DNA from: Psychroflexus halocasei
GTDB taxonomy: Bacteria > Bacteroidota > Bacteroidia > Flavobacteriales > Flavobacteriaceae
Direction: 5' to 3'
Assembly: GCF_900107595.1 (NCBI RefSeq)
Contig: NZ_FNQF01000010.1
Location: 1 to 59,241 of the forward strand
Length of the DNA: 59,241 nucleotides
The notes below the pieces were generated by a model, which was given only the letters and a program-made list of their open reading frames with translations, did no database searches and was not told the DNA's origin. This document shows, in pieces, positions 53,445 through 59,241 of the stretch; position 1 is the first letter of the stretch; the number at the start of each line of letters is the position of its first letter. The position numbers and the translations under genes are program-made.

Positions 53445-54509
53445 ATGATCAACGTCACTAAAACATTTTTTCCGCCCATCGAAGAATACCAAGCACAAAT
53501 ACAGCGTATTTGGAAAAATGAATGGTTGACGAATAATGGTGAGCTTTATAAAGAGCTGTCTCAAAACTTAGTTGATTATTTAGGCGTTAATAAAATTATC
53601 CCGATGACAAATGGCACGCTGCCGATGCAAATCGCTTTAAAGGCTTTTGCAGAAGGAGGCGAAGTCATCACAACGCCATTCAGTTATGTGGCAACCACTT
53701 CCAGTATTGTTTGGGAAAAATGCACCCCGGTTTTTGTAGATATCCATCCCGAATATCTAAGTATAGACGAAAGCAAAATAGAAGCTGCAATAACGGACAA
53801 AACAACTGCTATTTTAGCAACTCATGTTTTTGGAAATCCTTGTCATATAGAAGAAATCGAGCGTATCGCTCATCAATATAACTTAAAGGTGATTTATGAT
53901 GCAGCGCATTGTTTTGCTGTAAAATACCAAGGACAATCTATTTTTAATTATGGCGATGTGAGTACTTGTAGTTTTCATGCCACCAAGCTTTTCCATACAG
54001 GCGAAGGCGGAGCTGCTTTTGTACAAGATGAGAAAACTTATCATGAGATTTTTTACAGACACAACTTTGGTCATAATGGCCCTTTAGAATATCATGGTTT
54101 GGGCATCAATGCAAAAATGAGCGAATTGCAAGCCGCGATGGGCTTAAGCGTTTTACCTTATATGGATAAGATTATCCAGGAGCGAAAAAAAGTTTGTGAT
54201 TATTACGATGCATATCTTGATTTTTCAAAACTATCTAAACTCAAGATACGCCCAGGAACTGATTGGAATTACAGCTATTATCCTGTTGTTTTCAAAACAG
54301 AAGAAGATTTATTAAAAGCGGAAGCTAAACTAAAACAACACAATATTTATCCACGACGTTATTTTTATCCAAGCTTAGAAAGCTTACCTTATATCAATAC
54401 AAACACATGTGACGTTGCAGCAAGTATTTCGCAACGGGTTTTGTGTTTGCCTTTATATGTTGGATTAGACACATTAGACTTAGAACTTATAATAAAATCA
54501 ATATGTTAA
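53445..54509 (+). CDS. vioA: dTDP-4-amino-4,6-dideoxyglucose aminotransferase (VioA-like)
   Basis: A 354-residue DegT family PLP enzyme. The opening INVTKTFFPPIEEYQ, the WLTNNGELYKEL block, TTPFSYVATTSSIVWEKC and FHATKLFHTGEGGA (PLP Lys181) match the VioA branch, which makes dTDP-Qui4N from dTDP-4-keto-6-deoxyglucose. That intermediate would come from RfbA and RfbB far upstream. It overlaps the acyltransferase gene by 7 bases. Distinction from Fuc4N-forming relatives rests on remembered family patterns. Confidence 0.85.
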   Translation: MINVTKTFFPPIEEYQAQIQRIWKNEWLTNNGELYKELSQNLVDYLGVNKIIPMTNGTLPMQIALKAFAEGGEVITTPFSYVATTSSIVWEKCTPVFVDIHPEYLSIDESKIEAAITDKTTAILATHVFGNPCHIEEIERIAHQYNLKVIYDAAHCFAVKYQGQSIFNYGDVSTCSFHATKLFHTGEGGAAFVQDEKTYHEIFYRHNFGHNGPLEYHGLGINAKMSELQAAMGLSVLPYMDKIIQERKKVCDYYDAYLDFSKLSKLKIRPGTDWNYSYYPVVFKTEEDLLKAEAKLKQHNIYPRRYFYPSLESLPYINTNTCDVAASISQRVLCLPLYVGLDTLDLELIIKSIC

Positions 54510-55123
54510 TTGTTGGAGCTAAAGGTTTTGCAAAAGAGGTTTTACAAAGTTTAAACTCATCAGAGCTTGAACAGCTAGCTTTTTATGATGATGTAACTAA
54601 AAATGCTCCTGAGTTATTATATGGTAAATATCCAATATTAAAAACAAAGACTGAGGCACAAGATTTCTTTACATCAAGTTCAAATAAATTTACACTTGGT
54701 ATAGGAAATAGTAAAATAAGGTATAAGCTTTACAAACAGTTTAAAGACTTAGGAGGAGTTTTACAAAGTACGGTAAGTTCTGAGACTAATATCGGAAAAT
54801 ACAGTACAATAAAAGAAGGTTGTAATATTTTGTCTGGTGTTCATATTTCTAATGATGTTTTAATAGGAAAGGGTTCATTGATTTATTACAATGTGATCAT
54901 CACTCATGATGTTAAAATAGGAGATTTTGTAGAGTTATCACCAGCTTGTAAACTATTAGGTCGTGTAAATATAGGTGATTATGTACAGATAGGAAGCGGA
55001 GCTATCATTTTACCAAATTTAAGTATAGGAGTAGGGGCAGTAGTCGGAGCAGGTGCAGTTGTTACAAAAGATGTTCCTTCAAATTCAGTAGTCGTAGGGA
55101 ATCCAGCTAAAAGAATTAAATAA
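54503..55123 (+). CDS. NeuD/VioB-type sugar acyltransferase, copy 2
   Basis: A 206-residue protein started at the ATG MLIVGAKGFAKEVLQ inside the end of vioA; a longer frame is only overlap. A Rossmann-like start is followed by hexapeptide repeats from about 95 to the GNPAKRIK end. It would N-acetylate dTDP-Qui4N as VioB does. It shares 1 base with the next gene (TAATG), so all three genes are translationally coupled. Confidence 0.84.
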   Translation: MLIVGAKGFAKEVLQSLNSSELEQLAFYDDVTKNAPELLYGKYPILKTKTEAQDFFTSSSNKFTLGIGNSKIRYKLYKQFKDLGGVLQSTVSSETNIGKYSTIKEGCNILSGVHISNDVLIGKGSLIYYNVIITHDVKIGDFVELSPACKLLGRVNIGDYVQIGSGAIILPNLSIGVGAVVGAGAVVTKDVPSNSVVVGNPAKRIK

Positions 55124-56295
55124 TGAAAATACTACATATCTGTAATGATGAAAAATTTATCAATGCAGCCAATAATACTTTTGAAAAGATATATCCACAG
55201 GATAATTTATTTTTAATTCTACATCCAAACGATAAAAAGTTAACACACGTTAAACTTAAAGAAAATACTAAAACATTTTTACCTGAAACAATAGAAGATT
55301 TTTCTGAAACCATAAGTAAAGCCGATGTAGTTTTTTTTCATAGTTATATTCCTATAATGAAAGTAGTATTTCGTTATATCTCTAGAACTTCAAAATTAAT
55401 ATGGTTTTGTTTTGGTATGGAGGTTTATAATGATCCGAAACTATATTCAAGAAAAAAGTTGTTAGATAAAAGAACTCTATCACTCTTTCCACCACAGAAA
55501 AGACCTTTTAAAAAAGAACTTAAAGATTCTTTAAGACCTTATGTAAGAAATTTTAAAAGAGACTTGCCTTTAAGCAGGATAGAAAAGAAACTTCTGAATC
55601 TCAGGAAAATGGATTATATCGCTGCCGTTTATCAAGAAGAATTTGATTTCGTTAAATCAAGGCTTAAATCTGATGCAGAGTGGTTGAGATTTTGCTATTT
55701 TTCATTAGAATATATGGTTGACTTAAATGATCAAGTAATTAATAATAAGAAACAGCATTATTTTATTGGAAATTCAGGTCATATCTCTAATAATCATATT
55801 GATGTTTTTGCAAGTATCAATTCATTGGCTAATATCAAAAGTTCAGTAATTGTTCCTTTAGGTTATGGTAACAAGCAATATATTGATATGGTAACAAAAG
55901 AGGGTTTTGAAACATTTGATGAAAATTTTAAACCGATACTGAGTTTTCTTCCTTTAAAAAAATACAATGAGTATTTACAAACTACTAAAATTGCTATATT
56001 TAATGCACGTCGTCAGCAAGGTGTAGGAACAATTATTCCTGTGATTTGGCATGGTGCAAAAGTTTTTTTGAGCAAGCGCAATACATTTTATCATTATTTA
56101 AAGCGCATTGGTATTCTTGTTTATTGTTATGAGACCGAATTGAATAAAGAAAACTTGAAGGATGGTTTAAGCATTGCTGAAATTGAACATAATAGGGAAA
56201 TACTTTACCAAGAACTTAATGAAAAACATTTATTAAAAGAATTAAAAGAACAGTTAGATTTCATATTGGAAAATCAACAAATTCATCCCGAATAA
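55123..56295 (+). CDS. GT56 glycosyltransferase (WecF-like), copy 2
   Basis: A 390-residue paralogue of the enzyme at 24957: start MKILHICNDEKFINAANNTF, WFCFGMEVYNDP, YFIGNSGHISNNHIDVF, PLGYGNKQY and VIWHGAKVFLSKRNTFYHYL all align with it. It probably transfers the 4-acetamido-4,6-dideoxyhexose made by the two genes before it. Its last codons and stop (CATCCCGAATAA) lie within a REP-like sequence CCCGAATAACTCGGGAC, so its C-terminus may have been rewritten by a repeat insertion. Confidence 0.86.
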   Translation: MKILHICNDEKFINAANNTFEKIYPQDNLFLILHPNDKKLTHVKLKENTKTFLPETIEDFSETISKADVVFFHSYIPIMKVVFRYISRTSKLIWFCFGMEVYNDPKLYSRKKLLDKRTLSLFPPQKRPFKKELKDSLRPYVRNFKRDLPLSRIEKKLLNLRKMDYIAAVYQEEFDFVKSRLKSDAEWLRFCYFSLEYMVDLNDQVINNKKQHYFIGNSGHISNNHIDVFASINSLANIKSSVIVPLGYGNKQYIDMVTKEGFETFDENFKPILSFLPLKKYNEYLQTTKIAIFNARRQQGVGTIIPVIWHGAKVFLSKRNTFYHYLKRIGILVYCYETELNKENLKDGLSIAEIEHNREILYQELNEKHLLKELKEQLDFILENQQIHPE

Positions 56296-56496
56296 CTCGG
56301 GACTAACGAAAAAAAATAGACATCAGACACTAGAAGTTGGACAGCCGAAAACGAATCACCATTCACCAATCACAGATAACTGAGAACCGAAAACTGAGAA
56401 CCGAAAACTGAGAACCGAATCACGACTCACTAGTCACTAATCACTAATCACTAATCACGAAAAATCGAATCAACGAATAACCGATTATACAATTCA
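56296..56496. repeat. Heptad-word tract after the GT56 gene
   Basis: GAATCAC CATTCAC CAATCAC AGATAAC TGAGAAC CGAAAAC TGAGAAC CGAAAAC TGAGAAC, then CTAGTCA CTAATCA CTAATCA CTAATCA, all in period 7 (about 56351-56460). Confidence 0.8.
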
Positions 56497-56544
56497 TGAG
56501 ATTCTGATCCCGGTCCCGAAACTTCGGGACGGGGCAGAATGACA
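56497..56544. repeat. REP-like palindromic repeat
   Basis: TGAGATTCTGATCCC at the left, CAGAATGACA at the right, with inner palindrome GTCCCGAAACTTCGGGAC. Confidence 0.75.
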
Positions 56545-56576
56545 GATGTCAGAGAACAGAAAACTGAGAACTGACT

Positions 56577-56894
56577 TTATTCTGTTCTTTTTATTTTAGC
56601 TGGATATTGTCGGGTATCAAAAACATCATTTATCTCAATTTTACTCTCAACAATATTAATCCAGTAGATTATTTTATAGTTTTTGTAAACTAAAAATCTA
56701 AATTCTTGTTTTCGATCTTTGAGTAATTCCTCGATTTGTCCAATTTCGGGTTGTTGCTCAAGCTTTAGTGCCTCATTATAAATTCCGTCTGTCAGCTTCT
56801 TGGCGACCCGATAACTTACTTTTTTATCGTAGTAATCAAATATTTTTTTAAGTTCCCTTTCGGAGAATTCAGTCCAATAAACTTCTAACCCCAT
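56577..56894 (-). CDS. RelE/ParE family toxin
   Basis: A 105-residue protein with the ParE-like layout: helix-rich N-terminus (VYWTEFSERELKKIFDYY), RVAKKLTDGIYNEALKLEQQPEIG and the C-terminal strands FRFLVYKNYKIIYWI. ParE/RelE toxins act on gyrase or on ribosome-bound mRNA; the target here cannot be told. It overlaps its antitoxin gene by 10 bases. A REP-like repeat and heptads lie just past its stop codon. Confidence 0.88.
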   Translation of the reverse strand: MGLEVYWTEFSERELKKIFDYYDKKVSYRVAKKLTDGIYNEALKLEQQPEIGQIEELLKDRKQEFRFLVYKNYKIIYWINIVESKIEINDVFDTRQYPAKIKRTE

Positions 56895-57127
56895 TTTTCC
56901 ATTTTGGCTTTTAAGTCACTTGCTTTGGTTAGTCTTCCATTTTTAGAGTCTTCCATTGATTTATCAATACGTTCGTTAAACTCTTTAATAGTCATAGACT
57001 CAAATTCTTCTTTTTCAGAAGTTTTGTTTTCTATCCGTAAAATTTTTTCAAGACGGTTTATCACATCTTCACTTTCAACTTTTAGAAATTTTTGAATAAA
57101 TTCTATTTTTCTAGTTTGAATATCCAT
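56885..57127 (-). CDS. Antitoxin partner of the RelE/ParE toxin
   Basis: An 80-residue charged protein with a helical N-terminal part (MDIQTRKIEFIQKFLKVES) and a C-terminal half rich in Glu/Lys that would wrap the toxin (EFNERIDKSMEDSKNGRLT). It resembles the short antitoxins paired with Bacteroidota RelE/ParE toxins. It is first in the pair, with a minus-strand -7 box TATATTTG at 57144-57151, so the module is likely autoregulated. Confidence 0.82.
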   Translation of the reverse strand: MDIQTRKIEFIQKFLKVESEDVINRLEKILRIENKTSEKEEFESMTIKEFNERIDKSMEDSKNGRLTKASDLKAKMEKWG

Positions 57128-57143
57128 TTTTTACGATTTTTAT

Positions 57144-57151
57144 CAAATATA
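57144..57151 (-). promoter_or_regulatory. -7 box of the toxin-antitoxin operon
   Basis: The minus strand reads TATATTTG, 17 bases before the antitoxin start. Confidence 0.55.
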
Positions 57152-57229
57152 CGAATTAAACATTTTGATATTTTCTTAGTATCAGAATTTTTCAGCTTTT
57201 TGCCATCTGAAAGCGAGACTTTAGATAAC

Positions 57230-57625
57230 CGATAACAGAATTATTCTTGAATCTAATAACCATGAGTCAATGAGTGACAAGTAGTGAGAGACTAGAGGTG
57301 AGTTTTTGAGTCGTGAGTCTAATAGTCTTGGGTCAAAAAGTAACTAGTGATGAGTAACCAGTGACGAGGAGAAAGTAATCGACTACACGAAAAACAGAAT
57401 TAGTCATGGGTCAAAGGGGCGAGGGTTGAAGAGAGGTGAGAGCATCCTAATTCAAAATTTTGAATTTTAAATTCTAAATTAAAAAAGCCTAAAGCTATTT
57501 GACTAGTCATCATTACACGAATAAACGATTTCACGGATAACCGATAACTGAGAACCGAATCACGATTCACAGATCACTAATCACGAAAAATCGAATCACG
57601 GCAAACTGATAACCGAATCATTAGT
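57230..57625. repeat. Heptad-word tract between the two toxin-like loci
   Basis: GTG-type words (GTGAGAG, GTGAGTT) and TAACTAG/TGAGTAA words occupy 57270-57380. AT-type words (TTCAAAA, TTTTGAA, TTTTAAA, TTCTAAA; 57452-57479) and GAATCAC/GATTCAC words (57555-57600) follow. No coding frame. Confidence 0.65.
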
Positions 57626-57643
57626 CATCTTTTGGAGTTATTT

Positions 57644-57796
57644 TTATTCTGGCTTTATTTTCACAATTTTATTATCTTTCATAATGACTAACTCACTATT
57701 TTTTTCTTTTTTAAATTCGATAAGCTTTTCGTAAACTTTTTCAAGTCCAGTAACAATCTTATCTTTCAATTCAATTTGTTTATCTTTTTTTGTCAT
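57644..57796 (-). CDS. Small partner ORF of the zeta-like kinase
   Basis: A 50-residue, highly charged protein (MTKKDKQIELKDKIVTGLEK... ending KIVKIKPE) overlapping the 3' end of the zeta-like gene by 17 bases. It is a continuous frame with a good start and a composition like that of small helical antitoxins. Similar short frames accompany zeta-type genes; an antitoxin role is inferred from position only. Confidence 0.55.
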   Translation of the reverse strand: MTKKDKQIELKDKIVTGLEKVYEKLIEFKKEKNSELVIMKDNKIVKIKPE

Positions 57797-58366
57797 AATA
57801 TTCTTTTAAATGTGAAAATTTATTCTTGTTAAGAATATCAAGTTCTTCTGTAATTATTTTTTGAGCTATTAATTCGTGTTTTCCGTAAGAATTATCGAAT
57901 ATCAGAACATTATCAATTATAGGTAAATAAATATCGAATAAATTATATATTCCCTTTAAATATCTTCTTTCAATGACATCTTCTGGTATATGATGCCCAC
58001 CTTCTTTTACTCTTATTTTTACACGTTCTTTTGCTAATTCAATATTATCTAACCAAAAAAACAATAAAGTAACCGTATATCCTTGTTCTTTTGCTTTTGA
58101 TATTTTGTTTTTATAACTTCTCGTTGATAATGTAGTTTCAAAAGCAAAGCTTTCATTTTCTTTTAAAAGCTCATTAATTCGATTAATCATTATTCTACCA
58201 GACTCAAATGAGACCGTTTCAGGCTGAAAAGGTGAAAGACCTTTGGCGATTTCTCAGCATTAACAAACTCCTTACATTCAATAATTTCAGGTAAAATGGT
58301 ATAGGAGGCGGTTGTTTTTCCTGCTCCGTTACATCCTGCTATAATGTAAAGATTTTTATCTTCCAT
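57780..58366 (-). pseudogene. Zeta-toxin-like AAA ATPase, frameshifted
   Basis: The minus-strand frame starts at 58366 (MEDKNLYIIAGCNGAGKTTA), with a full Walker A (GCNGAGKTT). It then breaks near 58250-58256: family members continue VNADEIAKGLSPFQPE, but here one base is missing after VNA-(D/E). The correct continuation lies in the +1 frame and runs through MINRINELLKENESFAFETTLS to DKKR-stop at 57780. Zeta-like kinases phosphorylate UDP-sugars such as UDP-GlcNAc. The reading frame is broken unless this is a sequencing error. Confidence 0.8.
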
Positions 58367-58532
58367 CTTACAAACTTAATCTTTAAAAACTAAAATTTAA
58401 TGAGAAAGCTATAATAATTTTATGTGATATAAAAGCCTAATCAGTAATTAGAGGTGAGAGTTGAGGAATTCAAAATTAAAAAAGCCTAAAGCTTAAAGCC
58501 TGCTGCCTAAAATCTGATATCTTTATAAATCG

Positions 58533-58581
58533 TGAGATTCTGAATAAATATCTCCTATCGTGGATATTTTCCAGAATGACA
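58533..58581. repeat. REP-like palindromic repeat
   Basis: TGAGATTCTGAATAAATATCTCC at its left is shortened here to TGAGATTCTGAATAAA; the right end is CCAGAATGAC. It is nearly identical to 37354-37402. Confidence 0.7.
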
Positions 58582-58593
58582 AACCATGATTCA

Positions 58594-58698
58594 CTGTCAT
58601 GCTGAACAAATGCAGCCATAGGCGAAGTGCGATTCAGTATCTCATTTCCATATCTGTCATTCTGAAGACACGAGTACGGGAGTGTCATTCAGAATCTC
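58594..58698. repeat. Pair of REP-like repeats (same pair as 12526-12628)
   Basis: CTGTCATGCTGA...GATTCAGTATCTC (58594-58643) is followed after 10 bases by CTGTCATTCTGA...TTCAGAATCTC (58654-58698), in the order and spacing seen at 12526-12628. Confidence 0.78.
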
Positions 58699-58787
58699 AT
58701 CAATTGAAGTTCCTTTCATTTTGCCTTGACGCAAAACGAAACAAAAAGTCAAGACTAATTTCAGGAAATTTTTGCTTCGTTGCTCAA

Positions 58788-58878
58788 CGCAAAACCCCTG
58801 ATGTCTTTTTTGCTTCATACTTATCACTATCGTGATGAACTTCCGCGAAAGCCCCAGGTATTTCTTTAAATTAGTCAG
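58788..58878. repeat. Long dispersed repeat, module A, copy 3 (truncated)
   Basis: Matches the first 90 bases of 11224-11353 and 12795-12924, then diverges. A small piece of module B's left end follows at 58943-58985. Confidence 0.7.
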
Positions 58879-59123
58879 TTACTTTCATAATTCATCTCCG
58901 TTGAGCTATTATATATTTCTTGTAAGGATAAGAGTCATTCAAAATTCATAATTGAAGAGAACGGCCTACTTTTCATGTTTATTCAAAAACAATAAATCCC
59001 GAAGTTTCCTTTAGGTTTGCAATACATAAATTTACTTATCTTAAAAAGGATGATAATGATAATGAAAATTTCTTTTTTTACTTCTTTTTTTCTTTGTTGA
59101 TAAGTCTAGATTTGTTGATAAAC

Positions 59124-59241
59124 AAAAAAAGAACGGGGTGAACTTTCGAAGTCTCTAGGCTAATGGCCTTAGTCCCGTATTAGTCCCCGTTCTTTATTAA
59201 CCCGGTTGCAAGGACCAAATAGAATTTTAGCAATTTACCTA
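59124..59241 (-). ncRNA. 3' end of a probable structured RNA, cut by the window edge
   Basis: On the minus strand an 11-bp perfect stem (59185-59195 with 59128-59138, AAAGAACGGGG/CCCCGTTCTTT) closes a 46-base region. Inside it are two hairpins, CTAAGGC-CATTA-GCCTAG and ACTT-CGA-AAGT. The stem is followed by seven U, as in an intrinsic terminator. No protein frame is evident. It is either the end of a small RNA or an elaborate terminator of a minus-strand gene beyond the window; I cannot name the family. Confidence 0.5.

Noticed and set aside
58476-58835. Two overlapping opposite frames of 70 and 78 codons
   Set aside because: Both cover REP-like units and module A; no family resemblance.

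Overview
The window looks like a chromosomal segment of a member of the Flavobacteriaceae (Bacteroidota). The DNA is AT-rich. Several genes carry the Bacteroidota -7 promoter box TAnnTTTG. There are type IX secretion (T9SS) C-terminal sorting domains, an OmpA protein with a TSP3-like calcium-binding linker, a PID-CTERM sorting signal, and gene order typical of flavobacterial capsule/exopolysaccharide loci. I cannot name the species.

Layout. 1-9.6 kb: the 3' end of a 5S rRNA gene, thioredoxin, a DUF58 protein, tRNA-Asp, then the export operon wza-wzc-nucleotide sugar dehydrogenase (1854-6421). After it come a tiny PID-CTERM protein, ilvE, a DUF4920 lipoprotein and a T9SS gene remnant. 9.6-13.4 kb: a TIGR01777 epimerase and a DUF6266-like gene embedded in long gene-free DNA full of repeats. 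13.4-35.6 kb: the main polysaccharide cluster. It holds a UDP-HexNAc 4-epimerase and dehydrogenase, UDP-glucose dehydrogenase (two copies that bracket the repeat-unit genes), RmlB and RmlA, an HTTM-DCC membrane protein, an ATP-grasp enzyme, a NeuD-type acyltransferase, a WecE-like aminotransferase, a GT56 (WecF-like) transferase, a Wzx flippase, GT2, GT-A and two GT4 transferases, an EpsG/Wzy-like polymerase and an unassigned lipoprotein. 35.6-48.3 kb: decayed four-helix-bundle genes, one split by a GIY-YIG element, then a scattered PglC/PglD/PglE/PglF set, nagB, a large T9SS surface protein and an OmpA protein. 48.3-56.3 kb: an ABC polysaccharide exporter (Wzm, Wzt), a sulfotransferase, and a second aminotransferase-acyltransferase-GT56 cassette. 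56.3-59.2 kb: a RelE/ParE module, a frameshifted zeta-like kinase with a small partner ORF, repeats, and the 3' end of a probable structured RNA.

How the genes work together (inference from families). PglF, PglE and PglD would make UDP-di-N-acetylbacillosamine, and PglC would load it on undecaprenyl phosphate. The dehydrogenases and epimerase would supply UDP-GlcA and UDP-GalNAcA/GlcNAcA. RmlA, RmlB and the WecE-like enzyme would give dTDP-Fuc4N; RmlA, RmlB and the VioA-like enzyme would give dTDP-Qui4N. These would be acylated by the NeuD-type proteins and added by the two GT56 enzymes. Export genes of both classes are present: Wzx/Wzy/Wza/Wzc and Wzm/Wzt.

The most unusual signal is in the non-coding DNA. 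Most intergenic stretches of the accessory region are written in degenerate 7-nucleotide words, with different consensus words at different loci, perfect tandem arrays in two places, and strand-switching mirror arrangements around a four-helix-bundle gene. Mixed with them are REP-like palindromes (two inserted in frame in a sugar dehydrogenase gene), larger modular repeats and small mobile-looking genes.
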